Of a DNA stretch of 64,000 nucleotides, positions 47,401 to 60,015 are shown in pieces. The position numbers were made by a program, and so were the translations under genes. How positions within the stretch are numbered: the first letter of the stretch is position 1; each line of letters begins with the position of its first letter. The notes under the pieces were generated by a model. The model searched no databases. It was not told the DNA's origin and was given only the letters and a program-made list of their open reading frames with translations. The DNA comes from Congeria kusceri. Taxonomy: Eukaryota; Mollusca; Bivalvia; Myida; Dreissenidae. The stretch is from positions 70,976,578 through 71,040,577 of the forward strand of contig CM051029.1 of assembly GCA_027627225.1 (NCBI GenBank), given 5' to 3'.

Positions 47401-48535
47401 GAGTTGTTAATTATTTACCACCGCTGTTATCTTGCAAAACATAAACAAAACTTGTGTGACTCAATTGTTCAACACCGTAAAGATCGCGGAAAAGCGCGTG
47501 CGCCCACGTCATTAATATATGACGTCGTAATAAGTTACTTCCAAAATATACATGTTTTGTTTTCTCGATAGATAGTCTAGATCTACGCCGTTGGAGGTTT
47601 TTCAAAAATTAATTTAAGCACGTCTTAATTGGACGAATTATTAATATTGTATGCACGTAAATGAAAATAAAACTTATATTCCGAAAAAAAGAAAGATTGC
47701 GTAATTACGCTAATGGGAATTTTGTCGAGTTATTTTGCACTCGTGTTAATAAACCGGAACTACCTGTTTTGGCACTATAGCTAAAAGTTATGGATGTCTT
47801 GCCTGTACAAATGTGTTACTATTTATAGTAAGGTTTATATATATTTATATTAAACGGTGTTTGTCGGAGTTAGCAGGCATGGTTATAACTCATAAAGCGA
47901 TCCGTCAATTAGTGTTAAATCTTATGTATGGAATACGAATATATTAGCTTCCTAAAGTTATTTCATTTTAATACCGGTTATAGGTTACTCTGAACATTAT
48001 TCTCTGTTGGCAAATTATATCTACTAACTTCTAAACAAAGCGACATAGAGACAACCCGGCATGGTTGCGACACATTTTAAGAGAGTGTATGTTTATTTTA
48101 AATTCGTTTTCCAAACAGTATCAACATATTTGCCGCGTGTCGTGTTAGAATGTAATACACCTTTAGTTGCTAAGTGCTCGATTTCTATCTGCAATATATC
48201 GTTGACCGCCCACATCCCGTCGCTACTGATAACGGATACAGCAACGAATTCAAATTATCAAATGCATGCACGTGATAAGGCAATAAGTGGAAACCCTCCA
48301 GATAGTTATTGGCATACACTAAAACAGATATATGTTTCCGGAATTCGCTATCAAATCCGTTTTGCTTCGTCCGCATATAAATGTGCTGATTGTTCTTCAA
48401 TCTGTTTAAGCGACTAGTTCACCGATTTAAGAATTGTTGGAAAAATGCCATTTACTTTCTTGCAAAAACTAAGGCATCTGGACTAATGAATGCAAATGTT
48501 ATATAAAGAAACAAACTAATTAAACAAATTCCCTT
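47401..48535. other. Spacer upstream of GPCR-3, left part
   Basis: No supported gene. An open frame of 118 codons at 48061-48417 has no recognised domain or paralogue in the window. Confidence 0.35.
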
Positions 48536-48645
48536 CAAATGTGCGTAAAGTGTCATCCCGGATTAGCCCTTTCCGCCTACAGTGGATTTATGTTTAGAAG
48601 AGACTTCCTTGAAACAGAAAATACCTTAAAAGCGAAAAGTGCTTT
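48536..48645. mobile_element. Foldback MITE fragment (GGCGTGTCGTGGGAAA family)
   Basis: AATGTGCGTAAAGTGTCATC followed by CCGGATTAGCC, TTTCCGCCTA, then GAAACAGAAAATACCTTAAA and AGCGAAAAG: the internal half of the element at 25397, without its termini. Confidence 0.75.
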
Positions 48646-49072
48646 TGTGGAATACCCCAGGGAGAGACCAGACATTCCTTACTATAGCTCTTTAAGCTCA
48701 TCTGAAACTCTACACATATAGGTCATTGTAGATCGTTAACTTTTCTCAAACCTAAGAATGAAACAAAGAAGATTTAGCTATTTAAGGTGAGCATTTGCTT
48801 TGTTTACACCCAGCTTTTCAGACTGCCTCACGTCTCTCGCATAATCAGCATATCATCTAAAGATATACCAAACCTACATCCCGAGGTACTTAAGTTTTTG
48901 ACGCACGACAAAAAAATTATAAACATCAACACGCAGTCTGTCAAATCGAGTCAGCTTAAGGTGAGATCGATATTCAAAGTGATCTGCTTTGTATTGGAGT
49001 AGTTTTGTTATTAATGTATAGACTTACTAAGGATATTGAATCTGAAGGTTACATTACCCGCACATTGCAATT
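48646..49072. other. Immediate upstream region of GPCR-3
   Basis: No feature is recognised beyond the presumed 5' flank of GPCR-3. Confidence 0.35.
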
Positions 49073-50373
49073 ATGGAGACGCTGGAGGAACTAAATGTCC
49101 GATATTCGGACGCTCTACTTCCATTGACTATTTTGTTGGGACTTTTTACAGTATGTGGCGTTGTTGGAAACACCATAGTGTTGATCGTGTTCTCATTGGG
49201 TAGAGCATACCGCCGAAACAACTTTCGCGTGTTTGTGTTATTCCTCGCAATCATTGACCTTGCGTGCTGTGTGTTGATCTTTCCATCCGAAATGGCAAAA
49301 CACCGCCACTATTTCAACTTCACAAATGTCGGTCTTTGCAAAGTAAAGGTTTTCATAAACATGTGGGGTGCCGTCTCGTGTGCTTTAGCGCTTCTTGTTA
49401 TCTCTGTTTATCGTTACTGGAAAGTCTGCTGTCCTCTAAAGTGGCAGATATCTCAGCGACTTGCACTACAGCTGTGTGCTGCAGTCACCTTTGGGATCTC
49501 GGTAATAGTTGCTGTTCCCTTTTCAGTAATTCATGGAATTATGTCGGTAAATAAAACGAACATATACCATGACAAGACAGTGGTTTATGTCTGTACCACA
49601 ACAGCAGAATACAAGACTCATCCTCTGACAATGATTTCTCAGCTGGTTTCAATGGTTATACTCGGAGGAGTGTCTGTATCAACTACAGTCATGTACATAT
49701 TTATTGGAAGGCAGATTTATCTTCATTGGGGAGCATTTCCGGACAGTATTAGATCGGATTCTGGAAAGGAGAGTCACTCCGACTATACCTCTGATCTGTC
49801 CCACACTCAGCAAACTACTCAAAACTCGTGCGAAAATAGCCATCAACTGGATGTCACTGTACACATGAATAATGCGGAAAACCCAATAAATCAAAATCAA
49901 AAGGAACCTGAACAAATCGAAATGCTTGTCTATACGGAGAACAAGCAGTCGGTAGACCGGGCACTACAGACGCCCAGGGTCATTCCAAAAGATCGTCGTC
50001 GAAAGGCAAACTCAGCAGATTAATAAGCGTATCATCGTTTGGGTCTTCCTATAGAAGCGATTCCCGGAGATCGACTTTCGGACGAAAGGGTTCCAGACTT
50101 ACAATTCAGAAATTCCCGTATAAGACCCTGATCTGGTTCATCCTCACGTTGGTCTTCATTGCCACAAACGTGTTGGCAATAGTCCTGGCTTTCTTAAACC
50201 CTGACATCATCAACAAAACCCCAAAAGAATACGTCCTGTTCTGCCTGTTCCATCGCCTCATGTACATCAACAACTGCATCAACCCGATCGTCTATGCTCT
50301 ACTGGACAAACACTTTCGCAGTGTTTGCAGAAATATCGGACCCAGGCTGAAGAAACGGTTCAAACGGACATGA
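49073..50373 (+). pseudogene. GPCR-3: class A GPCR with frameshift and lost DRY Asp
   Basis: Starts METLEELNVRYSDALLPL at 49073 and aligns with GPCR-1 and GPCR-2 through TM1-TM5. At the end of TM3 the DRY is YRY (GAT/GAC to TAT), and two nearby Arg codons (CGG in the paralogues) have become TGG (YRYWKVCCPLKWQIS). The frame breaks near 49987 in CCAAAAG, consistent with one lost base, and stops at TAA 50021-50023 (316 residues, no TM6/TM7). From 49990 the shifted frame reads RSSSKGKLSRLI, then TM6 (YKTLIWFILTLVFIATNVL), TM7 with NPIVYALL and the C-terminus to TGA 50371-50373. AATAAA is at 50428. A single-base indel could be an assembly error, but the DRY loss is independent evidence of relaxed constraint. 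Confidence 0.87.
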
Positions 50374-51985
50374 ACATTTGCAAACAAAGTTATCAGGTTT
50401 ATCTCATCATTAAACTTGCGCTGACAAAATAAAAACGTGAATTAAGCATTTATTATTACAACTCAGATATGACGTAATTGTTTATGTTTGTTCTTTGCGT
50501 TAATGCATCCGCCGATATTTTGTTTTCTTGTTGATTTTTTTTTCGGTTTGTAAGCAAATTTACTGTTTTGGAATATTTTTAATATTATATAATGGAACAT
50601 GTAATTGTTAAGTAGTCTTGCATTTTGTACATGTTTGCGAGGGTTCTGCGCTCTCCGAACTATTTATAGTTTAGTTTTATTTATGGTCTATAGTCCAAAC
50701 AAAAACGTTCAAAAGAGCATAATGTAATAAAAAGAATATCATGCGTGCGTATCTATGTATATTGGTTAAGCTGTAAGTAAAAGCATACATGTACTTAAAA
50801 CCGTTTATTGCACAATATCGAACGTCTTCGCAATGTTCATAAAATATATTATCACAAAACTATACTGTATTTCATTTTATCTGTAACATATGTACCATGA
50901 ATATGCATTCGATATATATATATAGATAACTGTATACGTCTAATTACACAATGAAATGGATAAATATATGCACAATTGTCAACAAAACAGAGACAAAAAC
51001 AGAGACAAATCTGAATCTGACTGCTTAGTGTGGTGTAGTTAATATTTATAAACGTATACGTACTTGTATTTGACAATTGTGCTATTTTATTTGTTGTGTG
51101 TTCTCTTGATTATGGTTGCAAAATGTCATTGCTTTAGATAATTAACTTTAATTTGCTAATTGTATTTATGTCATTATATATGTTGTAAGATCGTACATAC
51201 ACGCTTTAAAAGCAAACGGTCCACTTTGAAATAACACTTTTTTCAAAAAGTATTTAATTTATTTATACAAAATGTGAGTATATTGACAAAATGATTATAA
51301 CATGCATTCTTGGATTTTAAAACAGTTTTATACGTTGTATATATCATCTAAACACGTAGATTTGCTGATAAAGTGAATGCTATTCACACATAATTCAAAC
51401 CTCGATTAAATGGAAATATCCAAATTTGTTGGTTGCGTAGCGTTGGTGCGCATGCTGGATGACTTTTTTTAACTGTACATGCGTTTAAATATAACACGTA
51501 GTGCACGTGTGTTGCGAATCGGATAGTTAAGCATGGGCTAACACTAATAAGATATGTTAACACACTAGGTGTTGATAGACATTAAACCTGGTTAACAAAT
51601 TGTGTGTTTTTTTCGGATAAAAACGACGTTGCGAAATCATTTGTAGTATTTAGGAGTGTAGTAATATAACTTATAAAGTAAAATCTTATTGGTTCAAAAG
51701 GGGCAGAGCGAGAGCAGCCAAGCGAGTCCCTTCTTACCCAATAATATTTTACTTACAATGTTGTAACTTACTTAAAACATAACCTACATTTTGATTGGTC
51801 GTGCGCATGTAAATCAACAGAACACGGGAAAAGTAAATATATGGAAATGTTGTCTACAAATTCTGAGAAGGCGAGGTTCCAAATAGCCAATCAAAAGCAA
51901 GAATTAAGCAATGATTAACAATTTTTTATTATATTCTTCACTTTGTAGAATTTCAAATATTTTAAGCCCAAAGTACCCTGGTCTT
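50374..51985. other. Spacer with a weak hairpin
   Basis: AATAAA at 50428 belongs to GPCR-3. An inverted repeat at about 51665-51775 (AACTTATAAAGTAAAATCTTA with ATTTTACTTACAATGTT) surrounds GGGGCAGAGCGAGAGCAGCC and may be a MITE. No gene. Confidence 0.45.
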
Positions 51986-52504
51986 TTAAAGATACTGAAC
52001 TCCAGATGGGCATAAAAAATGTGCGGTTTTTGTAGTTATGCCTAAACGGTAAAAACATGGGTAAAAGCATCACTATTTGTATAGAACACGATCAAATACT
52101 GTCGTAAACTGTATATTTCATTGAAAAAAAGAAGATGAATAAGCTCGCACTTTCCTTGAACCCGGTATTCCCGATTTAAAAAATACCGCGGCTTTCCCCA
52201 TGCCAATCACCTGATTCAAGTGTGCGCATGCGCGCCTCGACCAAACTAAACAGTCACGTGATTATCCTAAATATGAACGGCGCTATTTTTAAATTACACG
52301 ACGGGTTATAGCGTCTGCACACGTTGTACATTTTAGGACGATGAAAAGGAGGACAACTACATAAAATCATTGTTTTTCATGTAAATCAAAACACACGGGT
52401 CTAATTGTTTAATGTGTGGTGTACGATTATGTAAGAAAATCGTGTATGTTTGACAATTTTCTTTCATTTTTAAAATAAGACCATCTAGAGTTCAGTCCCT
52501 TTAA
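51986..52504. mobile_element. TIR element with TTAA-AGGGAC-type ends (519 bp)
   Basis: The left end TTAAAGATACTGAACTCCAG and the right end CTAGAGTTCAGTCCCTTTAA are inverted repeats of about 24 bp with four mismatches. The interior has a GC-richer part (GTGCGCATGCGCGCCTCGAC) and no open frame. Both ends lie at TTAA. The interior is unrelated to the element at 23907, but the outermost bases are alike. Confidence 0.75.
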
Positions 52505-55500
52505 TATGACTTGTGATTGACAATGTCCATTTTGGAGCTGGTAAGTTCATGTAAATATATACAAGAAATGAAGCTTCATTTAGGCATCATAGGAACTTTA
52601 ACAAAGTATTTATTTGTAATACATGTACATGATGAATTGTTTGGTAACATTTTTGAACAAAACATAGTAATAATAATATTGTGGTTACTTATCACGAAAG
52701 TACAATATTGTGCTTCATATAAACATAATCATATACATTCATTGCATTGTTTTCAAAATAATAAAACTGCAAATATTTACTACTGCACCAATACCTTTAT
52801 TTCTAAATAATCTTTATATAATCAATAGGTAAGTTTTATTAGTATTTTTCAGTTTTTTTTATGTTTGTATGATCAGATATAAAATATACAACATAATAAT
52901 TAACAGTTCGAAATATAATGATAGATCAATGCCAGTGTTAATAACAATTGAATTAGCATTTATCACATTTTATGGATTTATGAACACATCTTTGTCAAGG
53001 TATTTTAATGTTCTGCCTATAACGTGTCTAGATTGAAAAATCAAGTTTGGATATCAAGGACAATATATGTTTTAATGTAACGTAAATTATCACTATATAT
53101 TAATATATATTATCAAGTTACTTTAGCTTGTGTCCAGATTCTGTTTTAATGAGTATATTTTCAAAGCCGAAACTATACGATGAATATTAGCCTCTTTTCC
53201 TGTATATTCGGCCACTTAAGAGCTAAACTGCTTTTATACCCTACATGAGCACAATTTCAACACCAGTGAGACTTCTCTCTATAAATTTAAGGTCTCTTCT
53301 ACTACATAAAGGCCTGATAATCTAGAGATCAGCCATTCACTTAGTCACTGACCAATTCTAGGACGGCACCCTAGCAACCATAAATTTGCCAGATGTTTCC
53401 TATCATTTGGTTAAGTCTTCATTTTGATAAGAAAACACAAAAATTTTGTTACAATTTCGATATAATTAATTAGAAGCATTCTTTACACATTAGCATACTG
53501 TTTGAAAATGAATGCTTACACAATTCTTGGATTATGCACAAAGTGTGTAGCAATTTTGGGAATTTCCTTTAAAAAATCTTAATTATCTCATACAAAATCT
53601 AACATTTACTATTTTTAAAACCAAAAACAATATTTATGTGATATAATTGCCTAAATACAGATAGCTAACACAAGTATTATACGTAATAATACTTAATTTC
53701 CATTATATGTCTGTGGCCGAATCTATTGGAATGGCTGAAACTATAGGAAAGAAAGATAAACGCAGAAAAAAAACAGAAACTTAATTTCATCCTGCGTTCA
53801 AACTACCCTTCATTTTGTAAGGACTGAAACTCATTTTTTCCACTAATGCCATCCTAATTTGTAGCTTGTAAACAATGTATGTATCAATGTATTCGCATAA
53901 TTGTGTCATTATTAGTTGCACAAATTAATACTTATGTCTTTGTGTATACAACGTGTGTAAATGTCTTTAGCATTTAACCACAATAAATACACATAAATCA
54001 TTTCACTTGGTATAAGTGTAATTTTTCAAGAAAATTGTTGTTTCCGATGTACATTTCTTTGATTCCATGACTATCTTTCTATTCATATGGTTTGTCCCAA
54101 CACTTGACTCACGTTCTACTGTCCCATGCCGGATCGAATAACACCTATCTTTGTAAGAAATTCTTTAATGCAATAATGATATTACATATGTGTCCTTCGA
54201 CAGAAATAGAAGTGGACGTCACTACTTAATACACCAGAAGAAGAACTGCTTTTGTTTATCTTTAATATGCCAGCTTCTTCTAGAACTCTTGACAAACAAA
54301 TGCATATTCATCCACTTTCCTGTTTATATTGCGCCCCAAATAGTATAAGTTCACATTCTGAAATACTTAAAGAGTAAACGTTATTGTACAAAGCGGAAAC
54401 CATACTGACTAACGCGATGCATACCTAGCATAGCCGAAAACGCACGTTTTAAGTATTTAATTTCAACGGAAAACAGGGTTGGTACCTGACCTTTCATTGC
54501 AACTTACCCTCCACTGCAATCTCATTTTACCGTGAAGTCGCTGGGACATTAAATCATAGCTCTTCATTCGGTATCATGATGACGCGATGAGGATAATTGC
54601 CGTTTTTTTCTGTCCTACCGTAGTTCGCAAACCATATTACGTCAATTGACGTAATATCAATGTAGCGTCATTGACGAGGATGACATGAAACGTTTCCATA
54701 ATACACACTTTAAAAATAAATTAAAGTTATTATTTCGTACTTAGTAATCGAAAAGATTTCCCTTCTGTTCAATATTCGCAATACATCGAGGGGTTAGTGC
54801 CAAAAATGCTATGTCGATATTATGATTTTTTTCAGGAGAAGCAGTTTTATGTTTCAAAATGTCAAAATATTATTTTTCAAAACAAAAACTTATTCCGCAG
54901 CAATAATACTATATTTTTTATTATTTAATATATGATATACATAGTTTAGCATAAATCACAAGCATAAAGGTTGTATTTTATAAAATTGTTTTGGCTCCCC
55001 ACGCCCTCTCTTCCTGCATATTATCAACTCTACCAAAACATTCCAAAACAAGATAGCTGGTTTTGGTTCTAGACGTTTTAAACATTACATTGAATGCAGG
55101 TTGTGCCAGAACATGCAAAAAAAAAACGATAGACTATATCGACAAGAAGAAGTAAACAGTATAATCATACCATAACATTTTATATATTAAATAGTACATT
55201 ATGTCAGTAACAAAAATGTATGAAACAAACGTTTTTCATAATCCAAGAACCCGCCATAAGCACATGACTGTTTATGGTAGAACTACATAATTACTTAAAA
55301 TGTATAAACCAGTATAAAAAAACAGTACAGGTCTCTAAGACAGTTTCGGGCCGGAATGAAATATGTTCTATACACTCCATTATATCTGTAAAAAACGTAT
55401 ATATTTGGTACATACTGATAACATACACTGACATTCATAGAACTACATGCATACACTCACACTAGTCACTATTTAACTTTTATGTAGCAGTCTTTTGATG

Positions 55501-55859
55501 TAAGTTGTAGATTAAATTACTATATTCAAGGAATTTATAACGACGTTTTGCATTTCATTTTATTTCTTACTCCTCGTTGGAGTCATGACATCTGGCTCTG
55601 GTAGACAGTCGTTTCTAATACTGCTGAAAGGCAGGGATTTATAATGCTGTTGATACCCAGCAGGAATTTCACCGCTTTTGCATAGCTTCGTTATATCCAT
55701 TTTCCTTTCAGACGAAATGGGTAAATTTCCATTGTATTACATTGGTAAATGATCGTCAGAATTTCCTTTATGCTTTTTGATGCAGCAACCTTTTGAAATT
55801 CCTGGTTAAATGAATACTTAAAGTAGCACATAAAGGGTTCCGATTTCAATGAACACACC
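52505..55859. other. Long AT-rich spacer
   Basis: No gene is supported. A perfect 24-bp palindrome lies at 54634-54657. Two short sentences of similar words (TCGGCCACTTAAGAGC at 53210 and TGGCCGAATCTATTGGAATG at 53714) hint at repeat debris, but I cannot define an element. Confidence 0.4.
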
Positions 55860-55867
55860 AGTTTCAT

Positions 55868-56735
55868 CTTACTTTACCTGACGTTCGCACCAGTTTCAGT
55901 TTTCTGCTGTGTATTCATTGCCAGAGTTTGAAATGTTTTCAAATCTACAATGTCTGTGTGCTTGAGAGGTACAACGGTACTACCGTGTAGGGGTTTCGTC
56001 TTGCATCTGTAAAAGTGTATCCCTGTGGGATGGAACATAATTATGTATCTGAATTGCTTAAAGATGTATTCCAAACATAAAAGCTACGAGGGATGTCCTC
56101 ATCAGAACTGCTATTTCTTTTTGTCGTTTTTTTGCTTGTTCACAATATTTTTCCTCTTTATTTGTTCTAGTTGGCATCATATCGTCAATTACATCTGAAG
56201 GCTTAGTTGAGTTTTTGTCTTCAGTGTCTGATACCATTTCCTTCTAAGATGAGTTTCTTTATTCATGGGATTTGGGAAATGCAACACTTGTATCTGCCGC
56301 TGTTTCTTTACCTACGCTTTCAACTGTGCTCGAACTTTTTAATATTATTATCAGCAGTCACAGTTTTTCTCTTCATTGGATTCTGTGAGATTTTCAGTTG
56401 GATTTTTCGAGTTGTTATCTGGTATTGCATTGTCGGTTATATGGCTCAACTCATTCAACTGTTTTCTTCATTTCTTTCTACAGCATCTTTACAAGGTAAT
56501 GCTACAGGGATGTGAGGTGACTGTTTATGTGTTTCTATTGAACCATGATTGTTTTCTTTATTGGTGACACTTTGTGATAACACTCTGTGGTTTCATACAG
56601 CCACATTACTGTTGTCTGTTTCATTTTGTTCACTCCTAGCTGTGGTGGAATGGCAAATCGAGCCATCTTTATGGGGGCCAGATGCTTTAGAACGGCGTAA
56701 ATCAATATTTGCAGCTGCTTCATGTGACTTCTTTG
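55868..56735 (-). pseudogene. Decayed or multi-exon coding region, unrecognised
   Basis: The - strand contains several adjacent pieces in which codon-like sequence survives: RSEQNETDNSNVAV (about 56640), VTNKENNHGSIETHKQSPHI, PCKDAVERNEENS, NAIPDNNSKNPTENLTESNE, and nearest the left KTKPLHGSTVVPLKHTDIVD to TETGANV. The last piece ends at a good splice donor on the - strand (CAG|GTAAAG). The pieces are interrupted by stops and small shifts. The Asn/Glu/Ser-rich composition suggests a disordered linker of a larger protein or of a transposase. I do not recognise the family. It may be an exon of a gene outside the window or a processed relic. Confidence 0.35.
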
Positions 56736-58300
56736 TGTTTTCTTTCGTTAGTCCATCATTATGCGAGTTAGTTTTGTTTCGTTATCAGACCAGTCAAACA
56801 TTCAGTTTCCATCTAGAATGTTACATTGATAATTTTTACAGCTCAAACTACATATTTTGTCTCATAAATATAAGTACTTTATTTTTTGTGACTTTAATAC
56901 AGTGATTTAACAGTGTTTTATATTTAAATACAGACTGATATTTAGCTTAAAATGACAGTTTGGAAATATTTATCTCAATGACCACCAAGCTATATAAATT
57001 GTTATATTTTGAGTACATTTTATTATAAGAATACATAATGAAAGTAAATAAAAACAGTGACATTTCATAATTTTATAAAACAACAATACTGACTTTAAGT
57101 AATCTTGATTATTATCTCCATGAAAATCCGCAAAGACAACAGTGAACACATTCCACAAAATAAGTTTTCCACCAAAAAACTATTATCTTTAAAGCTTCTT
57201 TTCAACACCAAATTTTAACAACACTGGTATCTAGTTACATTGCCAGATCATCCTTTTTCTGTATACCTGCTTTTTGATACTGAAATGCTCTACTATATCA
57301 TACAGTTTCTTTCTTCCACACAATGCTATGTTAACTTGGACTGAAATGGCAGAGACAAAATAGGTCTTAAAACAAATGTGTATAATGTTCTAAAGTTAGC
57401 TTGATTTGGCACGAATAGTTCTAACGAATTGTGTGGTGTTCAGTCTGCCAGAAAAAGCAATTGCAATATAGCTTGATTTGGCAATATTAAATTGCAATTT
57501 TCTGCCAAGATTATTTGTGCCAAAAACATCAACATTGTTTTAGAACGTACTGGCTTGGTTTGATGCTGTGGCAATCAGTTGGTGCGGAGGGTTATTCCAA
57601 AATAAGCTGTTTTGGCAAAAAAATTATCTTCACTTAAAACATAGCTGGTTTTTATTTAATTCAGTAATTTTGAAAATAAACAAGATATAGACATAGGAAT
57701 CAGTGCAAAATGTGCGTATTGAAATGCAGTATCAAATTACCTAAAAAAAGTGAAAAACGCAAAATTTCGTAAATAGTATGTTTTATCAGTAAACCTTCGA
57801 TTTGATCTTTAATTAGGCCGAAATAGTTGTTTGTTTCCGCTAACGTCCTGGATAAAAGTATGGTAGTAAGGTAGGCATAACTTTTTATTATCGTTAACTT
57901 ATTTTTCGTTCGTGACACAACAAGCACAACTTTTTTAGTAAATGGTTATAACTTGCTTTTTATAACTTATTAAAACTAATGATAAAGCAAAGACACACTT
58001 GATATTACATAGGCAGTTTATGTGAAACAATTTGAAAACCAAAGCCAATGTTTCCAAGTTCACAACCTTCACTTCTGACATGAGTTCCTATTTATTTTCC
58101 CATGCGGGCGCATTGATCTTGGTTTTTTTCCAAATTTAAACAAACAGTGACACTGTACACATTGGCAGTTCTTCTGCATCGTGATTTCAACACTTCCGCC
58201 AGGGAAGCCACAATGGCCACCAACCTCCTTCCTTGAAGTCGAATTAAATGTGCAGGTATAAAACATTGTTCAACAGGGTTTTTCCCAATTTTGCAGGCGG
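56736..58300. other. Spacer with an inverted repeat
   Basis: An inverted repeat at about 57409-57525 (TTTGGCACGAATAGTTCT ... AAGATTATTTGTGCCAAAA, with nested TCTGCCAGAAAA / TTTTCTGCCAAGA) looks like a small MITE. A 65-codon - strand frame at 58069-58266 is Cys-rich but unrecognised. No gene is supported. Confidence 0.4.
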
Positions 58301-58470
58301 CTCCATGGTCTAGTGGTAACGCACTGTCTTAACAATCCAGGGGTCGCAGGTTCGATCAGCCACCACACCCTAACCTACTTACTCGTTTTTCGCATGAGAC
58401 GTTATAAACCGAGATGCAGTGTACTAGTTGCTTCACACCGGCAACTGTAATATAATATTAAAATAACATG
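58301..58470 (+). mobile_element. tRNA-derived SINE
   Basis: A tRNA-like head has the A box TGGTCTAGTGGTAACGC and B box GGTTCGATCAGCC about 35 bases apart. It is followed by a tail that includes ATGAGACGTTATAAACCGAG and GTGTACTAGTTGCTTCACAC, which resembles the central domain of widespread animal SINEs. The anticodon arm does not pair, so it is not a functional tRNA gene. Confidence 0.7.
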
Positions 58471-59671
58471 TTTAGAGGCCGGATCTCAGCACTATACTGC
58501 CTTCATAACGAACCGTTCAGCCTTAGAATTTATAAGAAAAATTTCCAAATGGAAAAATAAGTTTATGGTCGGGGGCAATAAAAACATGGTCGGTCGGGTT
58601 AGTGAAAACAAACAACTTGTTTACGCCTTTTGGTATTTATACTGCTATGTTGATTCCATATTACTTCCTCAACTGCTAATGCAACTGGTTCTCCATATTT
58701 TTTCTATTTAATTATTGAAAAAGAGATTTGTGCAATATGGATGTTGTGCATCATTATCTTCATTGTTGTCTTCAGTCTGCAGAGGCCATTTGCGGAAGGT
58801 TTAATTCTTATTGTTTCTATCCAAACTGAAATTGCTTGTACTTAGATTCTTGCACGCTGATTACATGGTTACTATATGCACGACGCTTACTTGTAAGTAC
58901 AAGTCATACATGTGTTCTGCGATATGTGCCGAGCATTTTCAGGCCATTGTTTACATAAATCCTTATTATATTAGTGGTCATACCGATGCAGCTAAAAGAC
59001 TGATGGATTCGTCTTTGTGTTACGGTATCGAGATCATTCCTATTATTAGAGTACTGCAGAGTTGAATGGACAGCTGGTCACTTGAAATATATTTGATGCC
59101 TCTCGTAATTAATACGGCTTTATCTCCAGCTTACACAAATAGTACTGATGTCATTATTTTCATTTCAGTTATAATGCTAACGATGCTTCCAAGAATATAT
59201 GTGTTTTGTATTATAATATGCTTCACATTTCCGACAAAGCATATTCCATTATTTTATCCTTCCATTAAATAGTTTTATAGAAGACAACTCTACATGCTTG
59301 ATTAACTTAATGCTTTTTTCACCCGGCAAGATTTATCCGACCTACGCATTTATATTCTTTTGACGGACTCTTTTCCACGAAAATGAGTGACGTCAATTCC
59401 ATTAAAAATGTCAAGAAATGTAACGGTATTTCTCAGTTAATCTATTTATGCAAACATGACACTTTGTGTGTATTGTTTGAATGCTGAATAAAAAAGATAT
59501 ATTGAACATAATTTCAACTTCAGTCTTGCAATTCTATCAATTCTTCATAATGTTATGAAAATCACGGTAAGGAAAATCAAAACATATTCTAGTATATTAT
59601 AAACATGCTAACATCGTGAAAATTCTGCTCGTAAAATACCTTAATCATGTTTTATAGGATTAATATAGGAA
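58471..59671. other. Spacer
   Basis: Two open frames in one phase (58811-59065 and 59066-59272, separated by a TGA) have hydrophobic stretches but no recognised motif, so they are not called as a gene. Confidence 0.3.
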
Positions 59672-60015
59672 CTGACACGATTTGTCATTTCATACCATAT
59701 TTTATTGAACGAGTTCAGGAATTATGTTAGTAAGCGAGCGTTTGGCGAGCATACTAACGAATTTCCTGGACGAATTTAATAAAATATAGCATGAAATGAC
59801 AACGAGTGTCAGATCTTTTTTATCACATGCTTTTAAACGAAATAAAACCCTTCTAATTTTACCAAAATAAGTTGGTAAATCCTTAAAGTTGTGTACTGAC
59901 GTGACGTCATTTCATGTTGACGACGTCATTTCACCAAAATAACGTCATGCAATTGGTCAATCAAAGAATATGTAGCCAATCAAAACACTCAAACTGTTAT
60001 CTTACACATGTTTGA
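59672..60015. mobile_element. Foldback element with about 65-bp arms plus flank
   Basis: Hairpin 59672-59812: left arm CTGACACGATTTGTCATTTC...AGTAAGCGAGCG, right arm CGAGCATACTAACGAATTTC...GAAATGACAACGAGTGTCAG. It is followed by TTTCATGTTGACGACGTCAT and a tail shared with 46780-46915. The two copies share about 190 bp, and the 46.7-kb copy lacks the right arm. Confidence 0.78.

Noticed and set aside
48061..48417. 118-codon open frame as a gene
   Set aside because: No domain, no signal peptide pattern I trust, no splice context, and AT-rich background of the same composition.
58069..58266. Cys-rich 65-codon - strand frame as a small secreted protein
   Set aside because: Lacks a signal peptide and splice evidence and is adjacent to a SINE; kept only as a remark.
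58301..58375. Functional tRNA gene
   Set aside because: A and B boxes are present, but the anticodon arm does not pair and a SINE tail follows.
58811..59272. Two adjacent hydrophobic frames as a broken membrane-protein gene
   Set aside because: Same phase with a TGA between them, but no motif matches a GPCR or other family, and hydrophobicity is expected in AT-rich random frames.
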